Source: JAKFDK01 sp036676195
GTDB taxonomy: Bacteria > Bacillota > Sulfobacillia > Symbiobacteriales > ZC4RG38
NCBI GenBank assembly: GCA_036676195.1
Contig: JAKFDK010000047.1
Coordinates: 1 to 64,000, forward strand
Reading direction: 5' to 3'
DNA length: 64,000 nt
This document shows positions 51,615 through 60,470 of the stretch, piece after piece. The notes under the pieces are model-generated. The model had not been told where the DNA came from. It saw nothing but the letters and a program-made list of their open reading frames with translations, and did no database searches. Position 1 is the first letter of the stretch, and every line of letters begins with the position of its first letter. Made by a program: the position numbers and the translations under genes.

Positions 51615-52121
51615 TCATCGGGTGCGGACGTTGACAGGCACCGTCAGCCATGGCACCGGCTGCAGCATAAGTTGGTACCCCTGCAGTTCCGCGCTGAGGC
51701 GTTGCTCCACCAGCACCCGCGCTTCCCGGGCGATGCGATCAGCCGCCTGCACGGGGTCCAGTTGGTCCAGGAAGCGCCCTCCGGCCTCGGTGAGGGCTAC
51801 GGTCAGCCGGCGCTCAATTTCACTGCGCATGGGTGCAGGGATCTCCAAATCGACGGGGCCAACATTGACCTTTCCGACCGCCAGACGCGCCGATACCTCC
51901 CGGGCCACCGTGGGCGGCAACTGCTCCCGCATGCTCTGCAGTGCCCCCGGCAGTTCCTGTCGGATGCGCTCACGCACCTCGGCCTCCACCCGGGCCCCCA
52001 CCCCTGCGGCATTTACCGTGACGGTCAACCCCCGGTGGGCCAATCCAGCGGCAAAACCGGCCACGACCAGGGTGGTCAGGAGCCAGCCCACCCCGACCCC
52101 CCACCAGAATCCCCTCCGCAC
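51615..52121 (-). CDS. Membrane-anchored hypothetical protein before rpsB
   Basis: Not recognised. The 168-residue product has one N-terminal transmembrane helix (about 5-28) and then an extracytoplasmic region with amphipathic helices rich in Arg/Glu (about 40-145) and a conserved-looking DLEIPAPMRSEIERRL stretch. GTG 52121 has GGGGGTG 7 nt upstream. It is the last gene of the flagellar block, with overall single-helix-plus-domain layout resembling sporulation or lipid-associated proteins such as YunB, which is only a weak suggestion. Confidence 0.6.
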   Translation of the reverse strand: MRRGFWWGVGVGWLLTTLVVAGFAAGLAHRGLTVTVNAAGVGARVEAEVRERIRQELPGALQSMREQLPPTVAREVSARLAVGKVNVGPVDLEIPAPMRSEIERRLTVALTEAGGRFLDQLDPVQAADRIAREARVLVEQRLSAELQGYQLMLQPVPWLTVPVNVRTR

Positions 52122-52204
52122 TGCCGTTCACCCCCAGGCGAGTAGTATGGGGATGAAGTTCAGAAAATAATCAGCCCTTGTCCAGCCTGGACAAGGGAAG
52201 GGAT

Positions 52205-52330
52205 TTAGCGCCCCGCAGCCAGGAGTATGCCCACCAGAACCAGACTCAAGCCAAGGCCAAAGGCAATGCCGATCCAAAACGGGTTGAGGATCTGGCCACT
52301 GCCCAGTCTGTCCAGCCAGCCACGTATCAT
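52205..52330 (-). CDS. 41-residue membrane miniprotein
   Basis: A short ORF with an excellent ribosome binding site (GGAGGTGGGC immediately before ATG 52330). The product has a hydrophilic N-terminus (MIRGWLDRLGSGQ) and a single hydrophobic helix (about 17-37; GLGLSLVLVGILLAAG) ending in Gly-Arg. It lies 13 nt after the SwrB-like gene, so it is likely cotranscribed with the flagellar genes. Function unknown; single-helix miniproteins often modulate larger membrane complexes. Confidence 0.65.
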   Translation of the reverse strand: MIRGWLDRLGSGQILNPFWIGIAFGLGLSLVLVGILLAAGR

Positions 52331-52343
52331 GCCCACCTCCGTC

Positions 52344-52817
52344 TCAGTTCAGGCGGCGCAGGCCCAGGATGAGTTGGACTTCTCCCCGGGTTATTTTCAT
52401 TTCCCGGGCAATGACTTCTGTCTCCTGACCGGCATCAGCCATGTCATACACCTGGCGGTAGAGTACCGGGACCCCCGGGGCAGCTTCACTGGTGGGCCGA
52501 ACGACGGGGAGAGGTACCGGAGACTCCACATGCGCCGGTGCAGCGGCCGGCGCATGTGCCACCAGTGAAGTGCGCATGGTGGCCAGGCGCTCATCGGCCA
52601 GCCGCAGCAATTCGGACAGCCGTTCGGTACGCTGGTCCAGGTCATCAGACACCGCTTCGGCGGCACTGACGATTTCGGCCGCAATGGCCTCCAGGCGTTT
52701 AAAGTCCGGAGCAGATCCGGAACCGACACGCATCAGGTGGACAAGTCTCTGTAGTTCCCACAGGGCATATACGATCAAACCAGCCCCCGCCAGGATCAGC
52801 ACGGCGGCAATCAGCAC
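52344..52817 (-). CDS. SwrB/DUF6115-like membrane protein
   Basis: A 157-residue protein with one N-terminal transmembrane helix (2-22), a coiled-coil segment (about 40-85) and a C-terminal helix-turn-helix-like domain (about 120-157; MADAGQETEVIAREMKITRGEVQLILGL). This layout matches SwrB/YlxL, which in B. subtilis is encoded after sigD and before rpsB and promotes flagellar type III export activation. The order here, fliA ... this gene ... rpsB, supports that. Sequence identity to SwrB is low by eye. Confidence 0.68.
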   Translation of the reverse strand: MLIAAVLILAGAGLIVYALWELQRLVHLMRVGSGSAPDFKRLEAIAAEIVSAAEAVSDDLDQRTERLSELLRLADERLATMRTSLVAHAPAAAPAHVESPVPLPVVRPTSEAAPGVPVLYRQVYDMADAGQETEVIAREMKITRGEVQLILGLRRLN

Positions 52818-52839
52818 GGATATCCCCCTGTCTGAATGG

Positions 52840-53163
52840 CTAACATTTTAGATCTAATCGCGCTCCCTTGCCAGGCTCCTTCACCGCCGGTGTGGGTTCA
52901 GGCACAGAAGAAGGCCTCCGCCTGCGCCCACCAGTGCCGGCCTCTTGCCCCCCCTGTCGATCCCGGTCTTCCCCGGACCGCACAGAACCGCCCTCACTCT
53001 GCGGCGGCGCCTGCACCGCCTCCTGGTGTCGGGCCGCTTCCTGCTTGACATGCTGGGCCATCGCCGCCTGGGTCGTGGCAGACCCGGAATCACGGCCCTG
53101 CGGAATGGGATGCTCATTGCCACGAGCCACCGTGGTTTGTAAATCGATTGGCCGTAAAGTCAT
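52840..53163 (-). CDS. Small basic hypothetical protein in flagellar operon
   Basis: A 107-residue protein that begins LRPIDLQTTVARGNEH and then becomes strongly polar and basic (Gln/Glu/Arg/Gly-rich, e.g. GGQEAGTGGRRRRP), with a final RLDLKC segment. Proteins with this start (D-L-Q-T-T) and disordered middle occur between fapA/fliA and swrB-like genes in Firmicutes as far as I recall; none has an established role. The ATG is clear. Flagellar involvement is inferred from position alone. Confidence 0.6.
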   Translation of the reverse strand: MTLRPIDLQTTVARGNEHPIPQGRDSGSATTQAAMAQHVKQEAARHQEAVQAPPQSEGGSVRSGEDRDRQGGQEAGTGGRRRRPSSVPEPTPAVKEPGKGARLDLKC

Positions 53164-53242
53164 CGTTCAGGGGCTTTCCGGTATCCACAGGCCGGCCCTG
53201 TCGAACCGAAAATGCCCTGCCCTCCTTTCGCACCTTGAAAGG

Positions 53243-54688
53243 TCAGATGCGACCAATCTGGACCTCATGTTGCTCATTCAAATAGAAAGAAGTACGCTGC
53301 AGCAGATCCGTGACCACGTACGGTGAACTGCCGATCAGGATGCGTACCCCCGGGTAGCATACATCCAGCGCCCTGACCCAGGCCGTGCGGGGGTCGCCCA
53401 GCAACTCCTGCAGTTCTTCCCGTCTTGCCAGCAGTTCCTCACGCCGGGCCACAAGGTGGTACTGGCCGCGCAGGAGCTTGACCAGCATCTCTTTCTTTTC
53501 CTGCGGCAGCGGACCGCGTTTCTCCTCCGTATCTTTAAATAGCCGGACTGCCTGTTGGGTGCGGCGGAGATTGTTGTCGATCTCGTTAAGTTGTCGGATA
53601 ATACCATCAATTTCTGCCCGAATCTGGGGGGCAATGCCTACGGCAATCTCCGTGGGTGTACCGGTTCCGGCTCCCAGAAATCGGGCCGAAACACCTTCCC
53701 GTGCCGACACGCGGCCGCCGACAATGGCGCCGCGCCGGCCCATGACCTCAACCCGGGCCCCCGCCTCTACGCGGCTGTGGAGGATTCCGTCTGCCACCCA
53801 CACCTCCGCCCCGCCGCGAACCTCCGCATTTTCGATGAACCGGGCTTTGACCGCACCGCCCGCAATCACGCGCCCACGACCGGCCCCCTGAATGCCATAA
53901 CGAACGCTGACTCTGCCCGTGGCCTCGACCACCCCCCCGTCAACACCGCCAAAGATATCCACATCCCCTTCGGCCTTCACGGAGTAACCGGTGTTCACGT
54001 TGCCTCTGACCACCACACTGCCGACAAAAAGGATGTTGCCGGTGGCAGGCCCCACATCGCCATCCACGCGGAAAATCGGGGTCACGCGGATTTTTCCCTG
54101 GACCATCGTGGCATGGCCGTCCACCTCAGCCAGAACTGTACATCGGTCATCGCTGAGGATGGCACCGTTACCCACCCGCAATGGCGTATCGTGGCCGGGT
54201 TTGCCTGGTATGGCCACACCGAGGACAGACATCCCGGACTCCGGGAGCGTGGGTGGAATGCGGGTAGCCAGAACCGTGCCTTTTTCGACGTTGTGCACCA
54301 TCCCGAGGTCGAATAGATCTACGGATCCGTCATCTCGCATCCGGGGACGCCCACTGGCCGCTGTCAGGGGTGCCTTGTATTCGATCCGGGCGTCATCGCC
54401 GTTGACCGGCTGCCGGCCGACTGCCACCACGTGTGTGACTGGCCCCGCCGGCCCCTGGGCCGGTGCAGGTGGCAGCGCGATGGCCATCAGGACCGCCACG
54501 TGATCAATTCCGTATACCACTCCGGCTTCACGCAGTTTTTCCAGGACTTCTTCTTCCGTAACAGGCCGGCCGGCGGACCCGGGGCTGGTGACGGTGATCT
54601 GTGCCGCCATCCCGCCTTCGACTACCCGAACCATCACGGTACCATCCAGGGCCCCAGCCGACGAGGGGTCTGGTTTCAAATTGTCCAC
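53243..54688 (-). CDS. FapA family polymer-like protein (DUF342)
   Basis: A 481-residue flagellar assembly protein A homologue. The central right-handed beta-helix is evident from GSVVVRGNVNTGYSVKAEGDVDIFG and repeated short Gly/Val strands (about 210-345), and a C-terminal helical part carries a coiled coil (about 370-440; NNLRRTQQAVRLFKDTEEK). FapA proteins are common in flagellar loci of Firmicutes, Vibrio and Geobacter; in V. vulnificus FapA influences flagellation, but its biochemistry is unresolved. GTG 54688 has GGGAGGGG upstream. It lies directly after fliA. Confidence 0.88.
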   Translation of the reverse strand: MDNLKPDPSSAGALDGTVMVRVVEGGMAAQITVTSPGSAGRPVTEEEVLEKLREAGVVYGIDHVAVLMAIALPPAPAQGPAGPVTHVVAVGRQPVNGDDARIEYKAPLTAASGRPRMRDDGSVDLFDLGMVHNVEKGTVLATRIPPTLPESGMSVLGVAIPGKPGHDTPLRVGNGAILSDDRCTVLAEVDGHATMVQGKIRVTPIFRVDGDVGPATGNILFVGSVVVRGNVNTGYSVKAEGDVDIFGGVDGGVVEATGRVSVRYGIQGAGRGRVIAGGAVKARFIENAEVRGGAEVWVADGILHSRVEAGARVEVMGRRGAIVGGRVSAREGVSARFLGAGTGTPTEIAVGIAPQIRAEIDGIIRQLNEIDNNLRRTQQAVRLFKDTEEKRGPLPQEKKEMLVKLLRGQYHLVARREELLARREELQELLGDPRTAWVRALDVCYPGVRILIGSSPYVVTDLLQRTSFYLNEQHEVQIGRI

Positions 54689-54720
54689 GGGTACCCCTCC
54701 CTGGCTCCGTGCTCCCCCTG

Positions 54721-55497
54721 CTATAGGAGCAAGTCCTGCTTGGCTCGGGCCAACCGCCCCCGCAAGCGCAGGATCGACCTGCTGTGCAACTGTGAAATTC
54801 GCGCAACAGAAAGACCCATTACGGCGGCAATTTCTTTAGCTGTTAAACCTTCGTGGTAGAACAGGGTGATGACCAGGCGTTCCTTATCAGATAGCTTTTC
54901 GATGGCCTCTGCCAGAATGCTCCGGCGTTCACTGACCATCGACTCTGTCACCGGATCAGGAGTCCTCGTGTCTGCCAGCCGGTCGGAAATGGAAGTGCTT
55001 TCGCCTTCGTCCGATGTCCGGCCTTCCTCCAGCGACACAATGGTGGCAGCTCCCACCTCTGCCTCCCGTTTCTGGAGTTCAGCCGCCGAGATGCCCAGGT
55101 GCGTAGCGAGTTCCTCGTCCGTAGGAGCACGTCCAAGGCTACTCTCCAGGGCGCCATAAGCACTTTCAAGCTGTTTGTTTTTTTGCCGCAGAGCCGGGGC
55201 CCAGGTATCGGCCCGTAACCCATCCAGAACAGCGCCACGCACCCGCTGCACGGCGTAGGTCTCAAATTTGACACCACGGCCGGGATCAAAGCGCTCAATG
55301 GCCTCGATCAGACCAAACATGCCATAGCTCTCCAGATCATCCACCTCGATATGGGGAGGCAACCCCATGGCCAGGCGTCCGGCCACATAACGCACCACCG
55401 GGGCATATTCAACAATCAACTCGTCCCGCGCCGCCGGGTCCTTTAGCTCCTTGTAACGGCGCCACACAGCCGACCTGTCGACCTTCTCCGGCGGCAT
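54721..55497 (-). CDS. fliA: Flagellar/motility sigma factor FliA (SigD)
   Basis: Sigma-28 directs RNA polymerase to late flagellar and chemotaxis promoters. In 258 residues: region 2 (YVAGRLAMGLPPHIEVDDLESYGMFGLIEAIERFDPGRGVKFETYAVQRVRGAVLDGLR), region 3 (ALESSLGRAPTDEELATHLGIS) and region 4 (LSDKERLVITLFYHEGLTAKEIAAVMGLSVARISQLHSR). No sigma-28 consensus was found upstream of the che operon of this window. No anti-sigma factor FlgM is in the window. Confidence 0.95.
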   Translation of the reverse strand: MPPEKVDRSAVWRRYKELKDPAARDELIVEYAPVVRYVAGRLAMGLPPHIEVDDLESYGMFGLIEAIERFDPGRGVKFETYAVQRVRGAVLDGLRADTWAPALRQKNKQLESAYGALESSLGRAPTDEELATHLGISAAELQKREAEVGAATIVSLEEGRTSDEGESTSISDRLADTRTPDPVTESMVSERRSILAEAIEKLSDKERLVITLFYHEGLTAKEIAAVMGLSVARISQLHSRSILRLRGRLARAKQDLLL

Positions 55498-55523
55498 TGG
55501 ATCCCCTCCCGCCTGTCAACTCA

Positions 55524-56168
55524 CTAGGAGAGACCACGCTTACGCCGCTCCCGCTCTTCTCTGAAAATATAGTGAATAATTTCGTTCAGAGCTCGCTTCT
55601 CCAGACGTACAAACCTACATCCCGTGACGAATCCGTTGTTGGTGGTTCCGTTCACCCGCACCACCTCGGCGGTTGCGTATGTTTCCGGTCCCGAGGACAA
55701 CGTAATGTAAAGATCCAATAATGTGCCAGCTTCCATGGCCTCATCCAACACAATGCTGCAACCACCCCCTGACAGGTTGGTCAAGCGGGAACGTTTGGTC
55801 TCCGGGGTGGAATCGGCACCTTCTTCCGGGCTGGTCACGAGGTTATAGCGTACAGGCAGATTCACACCAAGCCGGTGATAGTCCCGCCGCTGGATCTTCT
55901 CCATTTTGGTCGGGAGTGCAAAGATTACCACAGGTAGGGGCGACATCTGCCGGCCCAACACTTCGGTTGTGAACTGGTACTGGCCGTCTGACAAGTACGC
56001 CAGGCAGGTGATGCGATCGCCGGTCAACAGGGCAACCGGTACCCCCTGGACAGTCGGTAAAGCCACCTTGAAACGGTCAACCTCGACCTCTTCAACGCGG
56101 GTCGAGTATGTCCCCCGGCTAGACCCATAGGATATGACCAGTTCCATGCGGTCATTGATTTTCAGCAA
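55524..56168 (-). CDS. PilZ-domain c-di-GMP receptor (YcgR type)
   Basis: A 214-residue protein with an N-terminal YcgR-like beta domain (1-85) and a C-terminal PilZ domain (about 90-205). The c-di-GMP-binding residues are visible: Arg95-x3-Arg99 (RRDYHR) and Asn131-x-Ser133-x2-Gly136 (NLSGGG). YcgR proteins act as a flagellar brake when c-di-GMP is high. It starts at TTG 56168 with AGAGGGG 9 nt upstream, and lies between flhG and fliA, which supports motility control. It complements the c-di-GMP riboswitch at the other end of the window. Confidence 0.92.
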   Translation of the reverse strand: MLKINDRMELVISYGSSRGTYSTRVEEVEVDRFKVALPTVQGVPVALLTGDRITCLAYLSDGQYQFTTEVLGRQMSPLPVVIFALPTKMEKIQRRDYHRLGVNLPVRYNLVTSPEEGADSTPETKRSRLTNLSGGGCSIVLDEAMEAGTLLDLYITLSSGPETYATAEVVRVNGTTNNGFVTGCRFVRLEKRALNEIIHYIFREERERRKRGLS

Positions 56169-56220
56169 AGATTCCAGCCCCTCTTACCGGGGTCTAGCGC
56201 CCCTTTTGCGAGTTCGGTGT

Positions 56221-57156
56221 TTAGTCCTTCTTACCGCCCCGGGAGAAGAATTTGCCCAGGCGATCGAAGAAAAGGCTTACTCCCGGTGCGGTCCGCCGTG
56301 CCCCCTCTTCCTGGCCAGTAATTCGCCTGGCCATCTGTGAAATCGCCTGACCCGCGGGGCTGCCCGGAGTAGACAGGAGAAACGGTGTTTGGTTACGTAC
56401 GGCCCGCCCGACCTGCTGGTCATAGGGAATGTGACCCAGCAACTCCAGATGTGCATCCAGGAACCGCAGGACAGTGGCGCTCAGCCGTTGGGCAGCCTGT
56501 TCGGCCTCTGTCTTGTCCTGAGCCTGATTCACAACCAGCAAGATCTTCGCTGCCGGCTGGCGGCGGACAATCGCTTTGATGACAGCGTAGGCATCCGTAA
56601 TGGCCGTAGGTTCTGGGGTGGTTACCACGATCACCTCGTCTGCTGCCAGGGTAAAGGCCATCACCGAGCGGCCCATCCCTGCACCGGTATCCACCACCAG
56701 GAAATCGGCCTGAGTTTCCAATTCACGCAAGTTCCGCAAAAAACGCTCCAGATCCTCCTGCGGCAAATCAACCAGTTCACTCAGTCCTGAGCCGCCGGCG
56801 ATCAGCTTTAGTCCCTCTGGAGCGCTGTACATGAGTTCGAGAATCCCTTTTTCACCGTGGATGGAGTGACCCAGATGCCAGCGCGGCGTTGTCCCCAGGA
56901 GCACATCGACATTGGCCAGGCCCAGATCGGCATCCAGCACTACAACCTCGTGACCCAGCTTGAGCAGAGCGTAACTCAGGTTCACGGCGAGGTTGGTTTT
57001 GCCAACTCCACCCTTCCCACTGGTCACCGCAATCACCCGTGCCCGCCGGTGTACGGGGGCGGGGGCCGCCGATGACAGGGAACCGGGTACGTCCGGGGGT
57101 GGGTCCTGCCGCAGGTGCTCCGCGATTTCCCGCAGCCGTTCAGCCTGGTCTCTCAT
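56221..57156 (-). CDS. flhG: MinD-like ATPase FlhG (YlxH)
   Basis: FlhG is a MinD/ParA-type ATPase that with FlhF controls flagellar number and placement. The deviant Walker A TSGKGGVGKTN (45-55), LDADLGLANVDVLLG, VVDTGAGMG and VVTTPEPTAITDAYAV are clear. An N-terminal FlhF-activating helix (MRDQAERLREIAEHLR) is present. Length 311. The ATG overlaps the flhF stop by 4 nt. A C-terminal amphipathic helix (FDRLGKFF) may bind membrane. Confidence 0.93.
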   Translation of the reverse strand: MRDQAERLREIAEHLRQDPPPDVPGSLSSAAPAPVHRRARVIAVTSGKGGVGKTNLAVNLSYALLKLGHEVVVLDADLGLANVDVLLGTTPRWHLGHSIHGEKGILELMYSAPEGLKLIAGGSGLSELVDLPQEDLERFLRNLRELETQADFLVVDTGAGMGRSVMAFTLAADEVIVVTTPEPTAITDAYAVIKAIVRRQPAAKILLVVNQAQDKTEAEQAAQRLSATVLRFLDAHLELLGHIPYDQQVGRAVRNQTPFLLSTPGSPAGQAISQMARRITGQEEGARRTAPGVSLFFDRLGKFFSRGGKKD

Positions 57157-58385
57157 GGTAGGTCCCCCAACATGACTTGGCTCAACTTGTCCGGACGCGC
57201 CACCTCAATGTCGTCAGGAACGTTCTGTCCGGTGGTGACGTAGGAAAGCGTTTTCTTGAAGCGGTTCAAGACATTCAGAGTAATCCCAGGCGCCATAGCC
57301 TCATCTAATTTGGTAAACAGGAACCGGTCAAACCCGACTGCACTATAGGACTCGGTTACGGCCAGCACATCCCGGTTCGAAGCCGTGAGGCTGAGTACCA
57401 GGTAGCGTTCATGGGGTTGCAGAGCCTGCAAATAGGCCTCCAGTTCCGTTATCTGCTGATGGTTGCGATGGCTGCGGCCGGCGGTATCGACCAGGACCAG
57501 TTCGGCGTCATGATACCGCTGCAGCGCCCCCGCCACCTCATCCGGGCTCTCAACGACCTCAAGAGGGACTCGAATAATTTCACAATAAGTACGCAACTGT
57601 TCCACTGCGGCGATCCGATAGGTATCCGCCGTGATCAAGGCAACCTTGAGATGCTTACGCAAAGACCAGAATGCCGCCAGTTTGGCCAGGGTGGTCGTCT
57701 TCCCCACCCCAGTCGGTCCCATCAGTGCAACAATCCGGCGCCCGCCGGCTACCGCCTGTATGGGCTGCGGCACACCAAACTGCTTACTGATCACCTCGCG
57801 GGCCACATCAGTCAATAAGCCGGCCGCCTGACCTTCCTTCTTGATCCGGTTCTGGATTTTCCGGGTGAGGGCAGTGGCCAGGTCCTGCTCCACCCCCTGC
57901 TCGACCAGCGCCTGGAAAATGGGACGCACCACCGGCTCCAGCTTCTGGCTGGCCGGAGCTTCGAGCTTGTCCAGGACCCGATTCATCATCCCGGACATCC
58001 GCTCCATCTCCTGGCGGAGGTTATCCATGTCGCCCTCCCGGCGGTTGGCGTCGCCGGCCGTTGCGGTGGGCGTCCGCTGCTGAGCCGCCGCTACCAACTG
58101 CACAGCCGGGAGGGGCTGGAAGACCGGCGCCGGCTGGGGGGCTGGGGGCTGGACCGGGGGTAACGGATGGGCTGATGCCTGGGCGGTGGCGGTCCGGGCC
58201 GGCATCGTCTGGCCCGGCGGCTCTGCCGCAGCCGTCACTTCAATCATGCGCTGGGCGAACAGACCAAACAGGCCGCCGATCTTGATGGGTTGTGTATGCA
58301 AGATGATGGCTTCGGGGCCGAGATCGGCCTTGACCTGGGTCACCGCCTCGGGCAGGGTTCGAGCCAGAAACTTCTTTACACGCAT
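57153..58385 (-). CDS. flhF: Signal-recognition-type GTPase FlhF
   Basis: FlhF is an SRP-family GTPase that sets flagellar position. The 410-residue protein has an N-terminal basic B domain, a long Pro/Ala-rich linker (about 55-115), an N domain (about 125-210) and the G domain with MGPTGVGKTT (222-231), DTYRIAAVEQL, LVDTAGRSHRN and the TKLDEA motif. Overlaps flhA by one nucleotide and flhG by 4, so all three are coupled. Confidence 0.94.
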   Translation of the reverse strand: MRVKKFLARTLPEAVTQVKADLGPEAIILHTQPIKIGGLFGLFAQRMIEVTAAAEPPGQTMPARTATAQASAHPLPPVQPPAPQPAPVFQPLPAVQLVAAAQQRTPTATAGDANRREGDMDNLRQEMERMSGMMNRVLDKLEAPASQKLEPVVRPIFQALVEQGVEQDLATALTRKIQNRIKKEGQAAGLLTDVAREVISKQFGVPQPIQAVAGGRRIVALMGPTGVGKTTTLAKLAAFWSLRKHLKVALITADTYRIAAVEQLRTYCEIIRVPLEVVESPDEVAGALQRYHDAELVLVDTAGRSHRNHQQITELEAYLQALQPHERYLVLSLTASNRDVLAVTESYSAVGFDRFLFTKLDEAMAPGITLNVLNRFKKTLSYVTTGQNVPDDIEVARPDKLSQVMLGDLP

Positions 58386-60454
58386 CAGGTACCCACCATC
58401 CCTGCCGCCTCAACTTCCAGGCTGCCTTCGATCTCACTCCAGGAGAGCACCACTAACTTGGGTACACTGCGTTCCGTGAGGCGTTTGATGTATGGCCGGA
58501 CTGCCGGCGCTGTCAGAACAATCGGAGTCTGGCCGGCTGACGCCAGTTCCGCTGCGTAGTGGGCAATACTGTTGATTAGGCGCTGCACCGCCTCCGGGTC
58601 CAGGTTCAGATAGGTTCCAGAAGCCTGCTTATCAACCGCCGCGGCAATTCGGCCTTCGGTGTCGGGATGAATCGTAATGACCCGGACCTTATCGCGTAAT
58701 CCCAACTGGCGGCAAATCGAGCGGGCGAGCGCTGCGCGCACATATTCGGTCAGAAGGTCCGCATCGCGGGTGACTGCACCATAATCGGCCAGGGATTCAA
58801 ACACGGTTACCAGGTCACGAATCGAAATCCCCTCGCGCAGCAGGTTCTGCAGGACCTTATGCACCTCACCCAGAGAGAGCAGCTTGGGCGTGAGTTCTTC
58901 CACAACCGCGGCGTGACTCTCCCGAACAAGATCCACCAGGCCCTTGACCTCCTGGCGGCCCAGCAGCTCCCAGGCATGGTTGCGGATCAGTTCCGTCAGG
59001 TGAGTGGCCACCACCGCCGGCGGATCGACCACCGTATATCCCGCCAGTTCGGCCCGTTCCCGGTCCTGAGCCTTCACCCACAACGCGGGCAGGCCAAAAG
59101 CGGGCTCACGGGTCTCAATTCCCGGTACCGGCATGTGTACGGTCCCCGGATCCATGGCGAGAAAGTGATCAACTAACATTTCCCCTTCGCCTATTTCAAT
59201 TCCTTTCAATTTCACTACGTACTGGTTAGGGCGTAAACCCATGTTGTCGCGCACGCGGATATAAGGGAGAACCAGTCCCAGTTCCAGAGCCATCTGGCGG
59301 CGAATCATGACCACCCGGTCCATCAGATCACCGCCCATGGCGGCATCGGCCAGGGGCAGCAGACCATAACCCAATTCGATTTCCAGGGGGTCAACCTGCA
59401 GCAACTGCATGACGTTCTCTGGCTTCTTGGCCTCTTCCAGCGGTGCGGCAGCAGAAGCCGCCGCTTCAGCCAAGGCATCGGCTTTGGCCCGCCGTGCCGA
59501 CGCCTGCTGCAGAAACCAGCCCAGGCCACCCAGGGCGATGGCCAGGACCAGGAACGGGGTCAGCGGCATGCCCGGCACCGTCAGACCCACCAGCGCCAGC
59601 ACCGCCGCGGTTACCATCATCACCCGGGGTTGCTGGCTCAACTGGCCCAGGATGTCTTCGCCCAGATTGCCTTCCGACGCCGCCCGGGTTACGACGATGC
59701 CAGTAGCGGTGGAAATCAGCAGGGCAGGGATCTGACTGACCAGACCGTCGCCAACGCTGAGGACGGAGAAGCGTTGCAAAGCCTCCTGAAAGCCCATGCC
59801 CTGCTGCACCATGCCGACCACAAACCCGCCGATGAGGTTGATCGAGACGATGATGATACTGGCGATGGCGTCCCCCTTGACAAACTTCGAGGCACCGTCC
59901 ATAGCCCCGTAAAAATCCGCTTCCATTTCAATCGACTTGCGGCGGGCCCGGGCCTCCTTTTCGTTAATCAGCCCGCTGTTCAGGTCGGCGTCGATGGCCA
60001 TTTGCTTCCCGGGCATGGCGTCGAGGGTAAAGCGCGCCGCCACCTCCGATACCCGCTCGGAACCTTTGGTGATAACAAGAAACTGCACCACAACCAGGAT
60101 CAGAAAGATCACGAAGCCAACCACGGCGTTGCCCTGAAGAACAAAATTACCAAAGCTGTCAATCACGTGGCCGGCAAAACCGGCGAGTAAGATGTTACGC
60201 GTCGAAGAAACGTTGAGTGACAGCCTGAGCAATGTTGTCAATAACAGCAGCGATGGTAAGATCGAAAACTGCAGGGGCTCGGTGGTATACACGGCCACCA
60301 GGACGATCAACATTGAGACAGCCAGGTTCAGGACGAGCAGGAAATCCAGCATCCCTGGTGGCACTGGAATCACCATCATGGCAATCACCAGCACCACGGC
60401 GAAGGCAAAAACAAGATCTATATACTTACCAAGGTTAAATGCTTTGTCGTTCAC
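58385..60454 (-). CDS. flhA: Flagellar export gate protein FlhA
   Basis: FlhA is the largest component of the flagellar type III export gate. In 689 residues, eight N-terminal transmembrane helices (1-310; VVVQFLVITKGSERVSEVAARFTLDAMPGKQMAIDADL marks the FHIPEP region) are followed by a cytoplasmic domain binding substrates and chaperones. The linker is Ala/Glu-rich (about 320-345). GTG 60454 has GAGGTGAG upstream. Confidence 0.96.
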   Translation of the reverse strand: MNDKAFNLGKYIDLVFAFAVVLVIAMMVIPVPPGMLDFLLVLNLAVSMLIVLVAVYTTEPLQFSILPSLLLLTTLLRLSLNVSSTRNILLAGFAGHVIDSFGNFVLQGNAVVGFVIFLILVVVQFLVITKGSERVSEVAARFTLDAMPGKQMAIDADLNSGLINEKEARARRKSIEMEADFYGAMDGASKFVKGDAIASIIIVSINLIGGFVVGMVQQGMGFQEALQRFSVLSVGDGLVSQIPALLISTATGIVVTRAASEGNLGEDILGQLSQQPRVMMVTAAVLALVGLTVPGMPLTPFLVLAIALGGLGWFLQQASARRAKADALAEAAASAAAPLEEAKKPENVMQLLQVDPLEIELGYGLLPLADAAMGGDLMDRVVMIRRQMALELGLVLPYIRVRDNMGLRPNQYVVKLKGIEIGEGEMLVDHFLAMDPGTVHMPVPGIETREPAFGLPALWVKAQDRERAELAGYTVVDPPAVVATHLTELIRNHAWELLGRQEVKGLVDLVRESHAAVVEELTPKLLSLGEVHKVLQNLLREGISIRDLVTVFESLADYGAVTRDADLLTEYVRAALARSICRQLGLRDKVRVITIHPDTEGRIAAAVDKQASGTYLNLDPEAVQRLINSIAHYAAELASAGQTPIVLTAPAVRPYIKRLTERSVPKLVVLSWSEIEGSLEVEAAGMVGT

Positions 60455-60470
60455 CGTTGCTCACCTCACC

